From Gnetum montanum (lineage: Eukaryota; Streptophyta; Gnetopsida; Gnetales; Gnetaceae): 64,000 nt of DNA. A program made the position numbers and the translations under genes. Below the pieces are notes generated by a model. It was given only the letters and a program-made list of their open reading frames with translations. It was not told the DNA's origin and made no database searches. This document shows positions 22,803 to 33,309 of the stretch, piece by piece; within the stretch, counting starts at the first letter, position 1; every line of letters starts with the position of its first letter. The stretch spans positions 1,279,654-1,343,653 of the forward strand of contig MNCI01023457.1 in assembly GCA_015680685.1 (NCBI GenBank), read 5' to 3'.

Positions 22803-22808
22803 AATTAC

Positions 22809-24367
22809 TGTACTGACCTAAATCATCGATGTAAGGCTAGAAGGGAAACAAACACTAAAAGATCATTGGGCATGCACAACTGACCCTACCTTCACTTACA
22901 GGCAAGCTAGAAAAGAGAACGAAGGCAGAGTGCCTTGGATGATATGCACGCAAATCAACCAAGGACTTCCCTGAGCATAAGCTACGGCTAGCGCTAGGAT
23001 TATCATAAACGGTGTCTTAAAATGTGAACAATGCGTGTAAAATGTAAATAGGATTGTAAAAAAAATATAAGCATAATGTAAATAGAATGTAGTAAGCAGA
23101 ATGTAAATAGAAAATAAACTAAATATAAAATAGAGTAAACGGAAATAATGATTGGTTGGCAAAAATGAACTAAATTGTATTACTTAGAAAAGATGTGCAC
23201 CGGTCAAAGCGTAGCTGCATGTGTGGATGGTAGGTCAAATGTCTAGCCCTGGGGTGATGTGACATGATGATTTAATGATGTGATGTGATATACATGAGAA
23301 GTGCTTGGATGCTAGGAGTCAAGTGTGCTGAGCACCCAAGGATTACTGGTCTTCTGTAATGTTCTCAGAATTGTCAATGTCTCCAATTGCTAAACCCCCG
23401 ATTCATGTGAATTGATAGGGTATTTATAGGGCTAGGCCAGAATCGGGTTTAGAATTCAAGAATGGAATCAATGGCTAAGGGATGAGAGAAAAGCAAATCT
23501 CATGACATGTTTTGTGGATAGTTGTGCATGAGTTGGATGTGTGTCGGCAAGCTATGTTCTTGACCAGGTACATTGCATTTTACAACTCGTGGGTTACTCA
23601 AGCCCATAGGAGTACATACAATTTGGACTATGAGGGCTCGACAAGCCCTTAAATGAAGAGTTACAATGAAATGAACAAGAGAAATTTGACCCCAACTGGC
23701 TTAACCATGGATCGACTGCTCCAGGATGTCATGTCAAGATGTCGATTTGAGGTTGTTCGAGGCATCTCTGCCATGGCTCCCAGCGTGAGTTGTCTGGGCT
23801 TCAATGTGTCTTTAGCATGCGTTTGAAGTGTTTTTGCGCAAGTGTGACCAGTAGTCATGCTGCAGTCATGCTAGGCAGTCACGTTGGACGTGACCTCAGC
23901 ATGACCTGAGGGTGACTCATGCTGGGTGTGACCTCAGCATGACCTGAGTGTGAATCGGAAAAAATGCAATTTTTGACACTAAATTTCAAATTTTTTGAAG
24001 CTTGTTTCTAAGTACAATTGCTGCTTGCTTGTGTGTGATTTGGATCTGGAACTTTGATCTTGAATGTGTCTGATTTGGAGTTGTTTTGGGTAGGTCACAC
24101 TGTAGTGTGACCTGTAGCGTGACCTAAAAAAACTTGCAATTTTTTATGCTGGATGCTGAACACTGGAATTTTGAACTTTGAATAATTGACCTCCACCTTT
24201 GACTTGATTTTGACGCTGCTTGGAGTTGTTCACATTGAGGGTGAGCAAACTACCTTGGGCAGGCTGGGTGTGAGCTCAATGCCTTAGCCAAAATTTTCAT
24301 TCGGAGCTTCGAAAGGGCTTGAGTCATTTTCATTTCAAAGTGCTAGGCTGAAATTAGTGTTTTTTCA
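22809..24367 (-). repeat. 5' LTR of the 19-kb element
   Basis: 1559 bp, TGTACTGACC...TTTTTTCA on the plus strand, directly repeated at 5354-6952. It is followed by the duplication GAATG (24368-24372). It carries the element promoter on the minus strand and is rich in GCATGACC words (about 23840-23960). Confidence 0.92.
23421..23428 (-). promoter_or_regulatory. TATA box in the 5' LTR
   Basis: The minus strand reads CCCTATAAATACCC. The same box is conserved in the 3' LTR at 5958-5965 although the LTRs differ at many other positions nearby. It fits the gag-pol orientation. Confidence 0.6.
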
Positions 24368-24372
24368 GAATG
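24368..24372. repeat. target site duplication, right copy (GAATG)
   Basis: Identical to 5349-5353; flanks the ...CA end of the right LTR. Confidence 0.9.
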
Positions 24373-25762
24373 GATAAATGAGAAAGTTACAACTTGTATA
24401 GAAATCATAGAGAAGATGATAGCACAAAACAAATCAAGTGATCACAACAAAAGGATGAAAAAGAACCATGAGACAAGTAAGAATATGATTAGCAAAAAAG
24501 AAAAATAGCTTTAGAAGAAGAGGCTATAAACTCAATCACTAAAGAAGATGATGGATGTGACATTTACCTGTATGAACATCCCAAAGGGCTATTGTCCAGT
24601 CATGTTACATCTACATGAGTATTGGTCCCTTGCATTAAATCCTAAGTTTATACAAAAGAAAATGCCTAGAAAATTACCTTTCTCATAAGGTAATCATAGA
24701 CAATCCTACAATCAACTGTACTATCCTAGTGGGACTTCTTATCAGCCATAGTGGCAAAACCCACAATCATGGGGGAGGCCATCATCAACTTAGCACTACC
24801 CTCACTTCCAGCCAGACCTGTATGGATATTATGTTCAACAACCTATTTCTCAACCTAGTTCTACTTCCTCTATTTCAAATCACCATTACTACTATCCCAA
24901 ATATTATTGACCTGCAACATATCTTGAAGGATCACCACCTCACACCTCTTACCCTCCATCATATCCTTAATATTCTCATACTTTCCCCAATCATATATCA
25001 CCATGAACAACACAAGAAGGTTTAGCACCATGACATCAATGAGAAAATTCCACCTGTGCTATGAACATACATAGAAATGATAATTCTAGTAGATATTCAT
25101 CACAATCTTGGAAATGTCCTTTCTTTAGGATAGTTCCTATGCATAAGAATCATACTCATGGACCTGCTAACTCGTCCAAACTAACAAAATGTCAATCAAG
25201 CGCAACACCCTTCCTTTCATGAAAAATGTCTTTTAATCCTATAGAAGGGCCAACATTTGTTGTTACTCCAACACCTAACAAAAGTGATGAGTTAAGCACT
25301 ATGGAGAGATAGAAGAATCCATGCATTACAACTAATAGTAAATGATGCAATTGTGGGTCAAAAATTCAAAACATTAACACAACCCACAACAAAGCTCAAG
25401 AGCAAGTGCATGAGAAAAAATCAATCTATGTAGTAGCCACTAAACCAGAGGATACCTGGTGGCTTGAAAATAAGAATATAAAATTATTTTAAAGATGCAT
25501 AGATGCAATTGATCTACTTATTAGTTCTAGAGTTAAGGAAAATGAACCAAATAGAGGACTTAGACATAGATATCTTACACTCTAATTATACACTAGAAAA
25601 GGATATTAAACATGGAGACCTAGGAATTAAAATAGAAAATCAAGAAGAAGAAGAAAACACATTTGGATCCCCCAAAATGGAAATACCTTCAAGTCCAGAT
25701 AAAGATACATCTCCAAATGATCCAAATGAGACTATCACCAATGTTAGATGTGCTACCACATG
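24373..25762 (+). pseudogene. Ty3/gypsy-type gag, part 2, continuing from 5353
   Basis: Directly after the inserted element the gag resumes with WINEKVTTCIEIIEKM, matching the WNSLDSRIETILKIVEE position of the right-hand gag. At about 24547-24580 it reads MNIPKGYC, against the CEIYHYDHPKGG block, and at 24615 HEYWSLALNPKFIQKK, against ESWVYALNPKLNQRQ. Downstream is a Tyr/Pro/His-rich tail (24720-25010), a degraded part, and an acidic open stretch (25503-25762, DLGIKIENQEEEENTFGSP). Many stops. No RT, RNase H or integrase block follows before the LTR at 27982. Confidence 0.72.
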
Positions 25763-27981
25763 ATTAATTAAATCAATAACGATGATAGATGGGAAACCAG
25801 TGGTGTATAGCTAGGGAATTGTGTAGTCAATCTCCCAAATATGTGGCCATATGTTTAGTTGTAGGGAAGATGATCCATCTTAGTTCAAGAACTAATAAGT
25901 CTTTTTTACCTTTTTTGTTTTAAAATTTTCTACCATTTTCCTATTTCTTCCAAAATTTTCTAATTATTCATATGTTTTCCATCTCTTAATATTTTTCTTT
26001 TCTTTATATTTTTCTCTTTTCTTGAGTCATTCTCTTTATGTTTTATGGATGTATTTCATGTTTTTGTTAATAATATTGCCAAGTCATGATGTAGAAGTTA
26101 ATGCTATGTGTTTGGTTTTTGTGCTATGCTATCAAGATGATTGGGTAAGTAATTGTGTAAAGCAGTGAGACCACCTCATCCATCCCTCTAGTTCTCTAAA
26201 TAAAATGTCTTTATCATGGAAAAAATTTGGTTCTTCTTTTATAAAACTAAAATTCATCAATGATCATTGTACCTTAAAGAAAGAGGGAACGACCAAGTGG
26301 GAATGGTAAGGGTATGACCTCAAGGGGAATTGTTGGGTTTTCTTCTTGTCTTCCTTCATGTGGCTTATGACTCCTCTTGGAACGTATCATCATTCCTCCA
26401 TTGACCAATAAAATGGAAACTTTGTATTTACATGGTGTGGTTCGCATCCAAAAATGTGAGAGAGAGAGAGAGAGAGAGAACCTAAAAGAAAAATGATAAT
26501 GGGAATTCAAAGCACACCCCTTAGACATAATAATGAGCTACAAGCAATGGTTATGGGGCTAGAAAGACATGTTACCCATGCTTGAAGATGCCCCTCTAAC
26601 TAAGGCCCTTTCTTCCTTCATCTATTTTATTTTATTTTTGGAGTGATGATTATTCTTTCAGGTGGTTGTGGACTCATGGTGGTTGGTAGGAAGAAACACA
26701 TTAATGCAAGGTTACTTTTCATGGTATGGACTTGGTTTGAACTTGGATAGATAGGTATGTTGATCATTTTAATCACATTTATCACAAGAACCTATTGTGG
26801 ACATGGTCAAGTACCTTACATCATGATCTTTGGAATCCCTTCTCATCCCCTTATTCACCTGACCATTACATGTGATTATGAGCATTTCGGTCGTGTAGTA
26901 TAGTGTGACATTCCAACCACAACAATTTTGTGTTGTTTGGAAGAAAGGCATGATCTACATTTAACTTCTTGGGTGCCTAGGGACATCTATAGAAGTGGTT
27001 ATGCAAGGGCATTATGGTAGGAGCCTACTTGGGGGAGGATCCACTTGCATAACTTTTGTTGATCATGGCTTTGAACTAACCTTCGCATCTTCCAAAACAT
27101 AAATAACAGTTTCTCTAAATTTATCCATAATTTTAGGACTACTTCTCATCACTTTTAATTAATTTTTTACTTTTTCCTACTTTTTTATTAAAATATCCTT
27201 CAAGTTCAATATTTCTTGGCCATCTTCTAAATCAAAACTTTGGTTTCAATTGTTCGAAAACTTGTGTGGTTATGGAGTTATGCTTATTAGTCATGGGTAC
27301 TAGGGATGTCCACTTTGAAATTTTTCTAACATCATATTTTCAAACATCATGATAACTAATAGTAATTGATCAAAATAATGTGAACAACTTGATGATTTTA
27401 GTTACCTCATAGCCTTGGGCATAGTATGTTATCATCACCTTGTGCTTAAACAAAAACTAAGGGATTCAAATAGGGTTAATTATTAAGGAAATTTTATCAA
27501 AACTAAAGTTGATCCTTTGGTTACTATAGGTGATGCTAAAAGAAATGCCTAAGGATGAAGGCCTTTTTCTAGGCATGAAAATGAACCCAAGAGGGGGACA
27601 ACAAAGGATATATCCATGGAAAATTGTAGCATATACAAGATAGTAGCTCAAGCATCACATGTTTTCTAGATCCATGGGACAATGAGAATAGATTTTAGTC
27701 CATCCTTCAAGAATGTTCTACATAACTAGAGATCCATCAACATAACAATCAAGGTTAGAAGTCTACCACCACTAGTGACAATAAGAAGAATCATCTTCAA
27801 TTTCTATCCAATATTTTGTCATTTTTAATGCATCCACTTGAATAAAATTTTGTAATGTGACACTTAGAGTCAGTTACTAGTTAGTGTAAGTCAACAATCC
27901 CATCATTCTGAATTTCTTGTAAAGAAAGCTTCTTCCTATCATGTTAACCTAAAGATGAGTTTTTATTTAGTCATGGGGGTA
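25763..27981 (+). other. non-coding internal part of the split gypsy element
   Basis: I see no pol domain in either strand. It contains a T-rich stretch (25900-26030) and a (GA)n microsatellite (26458-26480). The GGGGGTA run just before 27982 could be the end of a weak polypurine tract. Either pol was deleted or the element never carried it. Confidence 0.5.
26458..26480. repeat. (GA)n microsatellite
   Basis: About eleven consecutive AG units. Confidence 0.9.
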
Positions 27982-28973
27982 TGATGGAGCATTAGTTAGT
28001 TGCATCAACATAGCCTCTTCAACATAGCTATTTTGACGTAGCCTCTTCAACATAGCTCCTTCAACATAGCTACCTCAATGCAGTAGCCTTGATGTAGTCC
28101 CTTCGATGCAGCTACTTCAACGCAATTGCATCACCTAGGCCTTGTCGACTAGGCCTCGTCAATGTATGAAATGACTTGTTAACATGGCCTCATTGATTTA
28201 GTGTCTATTTTAGCCTACAAATATGCTTGCTCCTACCATGTATTGGCATTCTTTTATCAATAGAGTAGCCAAAAATTTGTATTTTTATTCCTTAGTCTTA
28301 GAGAATAGTTAGTAAGTGCCCATAGTATGGATCTAAGTTAGTTGTATGGCATCTTATTCGAGTGGTAATGTACCTGGATACATTCCATAAATGGCAATAA
28401 GATCGAGATTGATTTTTATTAATTGTAGTACTTTGACTTAGATTAAATTTACTTTCCATGCAATTTACGTTTCATATACTTATTTAATATTTATGTTTCC
28501 AAGCATGTTAATGAATTGGCAAAATGAGCACAACCAATTTCGAATGTAAACACGTATCCTCTTGGTAATCCCAATAGTGTTATTTCTTGGTTTGCCTAGT
28601 AGCATAGCGCTTGGTATTCCTAGTAGTGGATACATGGGTTCAGGATGTGTGTGGCAAGCCAAGAACTAACACTCATTACCTGTAGACTAGTTTAGACTTT
28701 AAGTTCCATTGTTAATTAGTTTAAATACTTGATTTTTTTATTATCATTAGGACTAGCATAAGGTCTAAACAACATTGACAATCATATGCCTCACTCTCGA
28801 CTAAACCATACCTGACAAAGTTACCACTAGTCCAAGTAGCAAGACAATGAACTATGATCAAGGCATAATGATCTAGATTCGACAACTAGTCCCATGCCTA
28901 AAATTTGACCAAATCATGCGTGAACCCTTATGATTTGTATGGTTGGGCATAGGAGGTATCTCGCTACTCATCA
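27982..28973 (+). repeat. 3' LTR of the split gypsy element
   Basis: The right end (GACCAAATCATGCGTG, then TATCTCGCTACTCATCA) matches the LTR end at 61873-61936 (GACCAGATCATGCGTG, then TACCTCGCCACTCATCA). The middle (TTATTCGAG, ATGGCAATAA) matches about 61205-61250. The start at TGATGGAGCATTAG is inferred from position and form. No second copy of this LTR lies left of 4554, so the 5' LTR is lost. Confidence 0.7.
27997..28164. repeat. 14-bp tandem repeat, 12 copies, in the LTR U3
   Basis: Units such as TAGCCTCTTCAACA, TAGCTCCTTCAACA, TAGTCCCTTCGATG and CAGCTACTTCAACG follow one another in an unbroken 14-base register from 27997 to 28164. The array sits at the very start of the LTR. Confidence 0.85.
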
Positions 28974-29695
28974 AAAAAACTCTCATATTTTGAAATCATA
29001 TTGTGTGGCTAAACTAATAAGAAACCTCATATATTTCACATGAATATATATACATTTCTTTGACAAGAAAGCTAAAATATTTTATAGGCATATTATAAGG
29101 TTACTCATCTGAGCAACCTCATGCTTTTGGTAATAATATTCTTAGGTTTCTTGTTTGAGAAACCTATGATATTTTACATATATATTCATTGGTTTCTCAT
29201 CCAACAAGCTTCATATATTTTACAATTATATTCTTAGGTTGCCCATTTGAGCAACTTGATATATTTTACACACATATTCGTAAGCTACTTGTCTAAGGAA
29301 CCTACAATATTTTATATTAATATTATGAGGTTTCTCATCTAAGAAACCTTGGATATTTTACATATATATTTTTACGTTGCTCATTTAAGAAACTTAAGAT
29401 AATTTACATATATGTTTGTATTTTGCTTGTCCAAGCAACCTAACATATTTTTCGTACATGCTCATAGGTTGCTCATTTGAGTAACTTCATAATTTTTACT
29501 ATCATATTCTTAGGTTACTCGTTAGTGCAACCTAAAATATTTTGCAAGCATATTAATATGTTTCTCATTTAAGAGACCTCATATATTTTACATTAATATT
29601 ATGAGGTTTCTCAGAATAGAAACCTATTATACTATTCATTAATATTCTAGAATTCTCAATTATTTTATGTAAGAAAACTATGTATATTTATTATT
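28974..29695. repeat. 46-bp satellite with an internal hairpin, about 14 units
   Basis: The AGG at the start of the palindrome, or its equivalent, recurs at 29006, 29052, 29098, 29144, 29190, 29236, 29282, 29328, 29374, 29420, 29466, 29512, 29558 and 29604: a strict 46-base period. Each unit holds a 22-bp imperfect palindrome (consensus AGGTTKCTCATTTGAG then MAACCT) and an AT-rich linker (ATATATTTTACATATATATT). The part of a unit visible before 29006 abuts the LTR end, so the split element may have inserted into the array. Confidence 0.9.
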
Positions 29696-30416
29696 ATAGT
29701 AATGAAATTTAACATGTACAAATGCATGTTTAGTCATAGTTTTATAAAATATCAAGATAATTATGGTTACATGGAATTTCTCCTTCTAGTAGAAAATTTT
29801 TATAGTTTAATTAAATAACATTTTCAGTGAACTATATTATGACTTTTATCTTTTGTATAGAAGTGTAAATATAAATGAAATTGATAATATAAATATAAAA
29901 TTATTTAATATGACATAATATAATAAACATGAATAAATATTTTATTCATATAGGCATCTTATAAACTTTGTGTTTTTATTTTTTTGTTAATCTACAAGAT
30001 TTAGTATTTTCAAATATGAAGAGTATATTCAAATGTTCTTGGACTAGGAATTGCAAGAGAAAAGGTAAACTAAGGATAACCTATTTCTAAACATAAAAAG
30101 TAATTTGAAAATGATTCCTCAATAGTAATAATACTTGGAACTTCTTTTTTCTCTTTCAGTGATGACAAGAATATGAAATATTCAAATAACTATGACTTGT
30201 GATGCTGCTATAAATCCAAAATACTGGAATGTAGAGAATTGATAGGTAATGAATGAATCAATCATATATACCATAAAATAATTTTATAGTGAATGTAAAA
30301 ATATTTTAGTTATTAGAAAATAAATCATATAATCAAAGAAAAGAAAATTTAACATATTTAGAAGAAATTAGGTATAACAAGAGAAAATGACATTTTGATG
30401 ATAAGAGTGTAGAATA
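29696..30416. other. AT-rich spacer, nothing identified
   Basis: Very AT-rich sequence without coding blocks or repeats that I could pair. Confidence 0.5.
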
Positions 30417-30762
30417 TGATGGCTAGATGTTCCACAAAAGAATTAGATAGATCTCATCCACAAATCTATATTAAATAAGATGAGATTCTATTTATTTAAT
30501 TTCTATCTAATCCTATGTTTAATTTATCCCCTATTAAAAAGATCCTTAAACTAGATGATAAGGATCATCCCCATGATTTCCTACATTCATGCTTATCTCT
30601 CCAAATCTATTATTGGGAGATCAAGGCCTATATAATTGTATTAGAAAATATTCATTAGTAAGAGAATTTAAGAGATTTTTACAAGAGTTTGTTTGTTCTA
30701 ACTGAGTTCTTTATTTCCTTTTAGGCTAGATCATAGATCCAGTTTCTTTTAGATTCTTCATT
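30417..30762 (+). repeat. 5' LTR of the plus-strand copia element
   Basis: The end (...AGATTCTTCA at 30762) is placed by the PBS that follows two bases later. A TATATAA box is at 30629-30635. The start TGATGGCTAG at 30417 is chosen as the nearest TG in a fitting position; the 3' LTR is absent, so it cannot be confirmed. Confidence 0.6.
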
Positions 30763-30764
30763 TG

Positions 30765-30776
30765 GTATCAAAGTTA
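30765..30776 (+). other. primer binding site, tRNA-iMet type
   Basis: TGGTATCAAAGT differs from the plant initiator-Met PBS TGGTATCAGAGC by two transitions and lies two bases after the LTR. Confidence 0.75.
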
Positions 30777-30811
30777 GTTAGTTTAGATCCTTGAAAATAG
30801 ATCTCTCCAAT

Positions 30812-31738
30812 ATGGCCCAAAATCATGGATTTTTATCTCTCCAAGATTATTTCTTTAATGGAAAGAATTATGGATATTGGAAAATCAAGATGTAGACATT
30901 TTTGATATCACAAGATCTATGAGATTTTGTTGAAAATGGATTCAAAGATGTTGATCAAGTAACATTTGAAGCCTTGAAGGAATAATAGAAGAATCAAGTC
31001 AAGGATCTTTGTAATAAAGATGCAAAATCATTATTCATCTTTCAATATAGGTTAGATATGACAATATTTCCCAAAATTTTCATGCATCAAACTAGAAAAG
31101 TTGCATGCGATGCATTGGAGATTGCATCCAAGGGATCATCAAAAGTTCATTTTGTCAAGTCACAAATATTAAGAAAAGATTTTGAATCTCTGTCCATGCT
31201 AGATTTAAAGAATATTGATCAATACATCTACCTATGTTAACAAGTTTAAAATGGACTTGAAGCTTGTGGAGAACCACTTGAGGAAATGCATGTTATTGAA
31301 AAGATCCTTTAAAGTATAACCAAACAATATGATCTTATCATTATGGCTATTAAAGAATCAAGAGCTCTCAATAAGATTACCATGGTTGAGCTCGTAGGAA
31401 GATTAAGGACATACGAGCAAAGGATTGCTGATCATGAGGATTCAATAGCAAATACATTTCAAGCATAATTTCAGAGGACATCCAATCAAAATCAAAATCA
31501 ACATCAAATATCCTTAGGTGGATCCTCATTCAGAGGTCATGGACGCAGTTGTGGCAAATTCAAAAGTCATGGTTGTGAAAGATTAAATCAATCAAAAGAA
31601 GGTAAGCATTATGATTTCTATGGTACCAACACCCACAATACTCTAGAATGTTTGTCTAGAAAGAAGTATGAAAAGAAAGGTAAAGCAAAAATTTTAGAAC
31701 ATGAAGATCAGAAAAAGGATCAACAAAAAGATGAGTAA
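30812..31738 (+). pseudogene. gag of the plus-strand copia element
   Basis: ATG at 30812 opens MAQNHGFLSLQDYFFNGKN then YGYWKIKM, the start of plant copia Gag. Further on it reads ITKQYDLIIMAIKESRAL, NKITMVELVGRLRTYEQR and a zinc-knuckle remnant HYDFYGTNTHNTLEC in which the first two Cys are replaced (normally CxxC). The knuckle is thus unlikely to bind zinc. Several TAG/TGA/TAA stops interrupt the frame. Confidence 0.82.
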
Positions 31739-32160
31739 TTTTTTTATATTGAAAAGGAGGAAGATCAACTATTGATCTCTACAAAGATACGAGATGTTGG
31801 CAACAACAACAATATTTGGTATGTTAGTAGTGGGTGTAGCAATCACATGAAAGGAAATAAGAAATTGTTCTCAAGTTTGAAAAAATATGATGGAAAGGTA
31901 AGTATAGGTAATGGGAAGAAGATAACCATTACTAGGATTGGATCACTTGCCTTCATAATAACTCAAGGTAACAAATATGTTATTTCCCATATTTATTTTG
32001 TTCAAGATCTTTCAAAGAATTTATTAAGTGTGGGGAAATTATGTTACAATGGGTATCATGTTGAATTTGAAAAAGATGTTTGTAAAATTTCTAAGGCTGA
32101 TGATGATAAAGGTATTTCCATTATCCCTATTAGCAAGAATTAGATATACAAGTTGTAGAT
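31739..32160 (+). pseudogene. copia protease region with a lost active site
   Basis: The 123-codon open stretch (31772-32143) reads IWYVSSGCSNHMKGNKKLFS, where the family reads WxxDSGxSxHMxG. The catalytic Asp position holds Ser, so this copy cannot have had an active protease. The rest (VSIGNGKKI, DLSKNLLSVGKLC, HVEFEKDVC) follows the family closely. Confidence 0.85.
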
Positions 32161-33309
32161 GCAAAAGGATGTTCATTGTCTCACTGTCATAGAAGACACA
32201 TCAGGGTATAGCATGCTTGGTTAGGACATGTCAACTTTGGTTCAATGGACTGCATGCAAAAAGGATAAACTATAAGAGGTATGCCATCATTTTCTTTACT
32301 AGATAATCATGATTGTGGCTTATGACAACTAGGAAAAATTACAAGGTTGCCATTTCCTAGGGAAGAACATAGATCTCAAGAAAAACTAGATCTAATTCAT
32401 ACGGGTTTATGCAGTTCCATACAAACATTAAGCTTAGGTAAAAGCTTATATATGTTGATAATAGTGAATGAATTTTTAAGATTTTCTTTGTGTTATTTTA
32501 TGAAATTAAAAGATTAAACATTGAGATTTTTTAAAGAATTCAAGATAAAAGTACAAAAACAAAGTGATAATACAATTAAAAAAATCCAAATTGATCATAG
32601 TGGTGAATTTTTCTTAAATGAATCTAATGAATTTTGCAAGAAAAATGGAATTATTCATTAAGCTACCACATCATTTACTCCTCAACAAAATGGAATAGTA
32701 GAGAGAAACAATAGGACTATGGTTGAAATGGCAAGGTGTATGCTTCAAATGTCAAACTTGGATAATAAGTTTTGGATAGAATCCTATGCAATAGTAATTT
32801 ATATTTTAAATTGGGTGCCATCAAGATCAATTCAATATAAAACACCATATGAATTATGGTATGCCTATTCTCCATATATTTCTCATTTAAAAGTCTTTGG
32901 ATCTCCTTGCTATGTGCAAATCCTTATACAAAATCGACAAGAATTAAATATCAAAGCAAAGCCATGCATTTTCCTTGGCTATGCCAAAAATTCCAAAGCT
33001 TATAAATGTTCTGATGAAGAGAATAAAAAGGTGATAGATTCACGTAATGTAATTTTTTTTGAAATAAAGAAAAATAATATTCAATTTGTAGGAAACAACA
33101 TGTGTTATACCAACTATCAACATGTTTTGGTAGGCCATAGAAAAAATATTCCCAACATAAATGCCATGCATCAAGAAATAAAAGGCTCCATTTGCAATAA
33201 TATTCAACTACAACCATCCAACACACATCATGGCCAGTCTCAACAATCTTTTTTTAGTGGTGATCATAGGATTGGAAATAGATTTGCTAATTTTGGTTTA
33301 GTATGGTAG
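32161..33309 (+). pseudogene. copia integrase; element truncated afterwards
   Basis: The frame includes LIHTGLCSSIQTLSLGKSLY, the acidic block IQIDHSGEFF (Asp kept), then TSFTPQQNGIVERNNRTMVE with the third acidic residue, and HLKVFGSPCYVQ and KPCIFLGYAKNSKAYK. The last 196 codons are open (32719-33309). The open frame ends at TAG (33307-33309), and no RT or RNase H block is seen beyond it, so the element lost its 3' half. Confidence 0.88.

Larger units (their letters stand above)
5354..24367 (-). mobile_element. complete 19-kb Tat-lineage Ty3/gypsy LTR retrotransposon
   Basis: It has two direct LTRs (5354-6952 and 22809-24367), each TG...CA, with matching 5-bp duplications. In minus-strand order it shows a PBS, a repeat-bearing leader, gag-protease in one frame (22092 to 18781), an antisense gene block, pol in one frame (12208 to about 8890), repeat arrays, a polypurine tract and the 3' LTR. 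Pol has both an ordinary Ty3 RNase H and a second archaeal-type RNase H before integrase, which is the hallmark of the Tat lineage. The size and the insertion between protease and RT recall Ogre-type elements, which carry an intron at that place. The LTRs differ at about 13% of positions over the first 440 bp by eye, mostly transitions, so the insertion is old. Confidence 0.9.

Noticed and set aside
28974-29695. Regular palindromic repeats with similar-length spacers, superficially like a CRISPR array
   Set aside because: The repeats vary between units, the linkers are also repeats rather than unique spacers, no cas genes are present, and all other content is plant retrotransposon.
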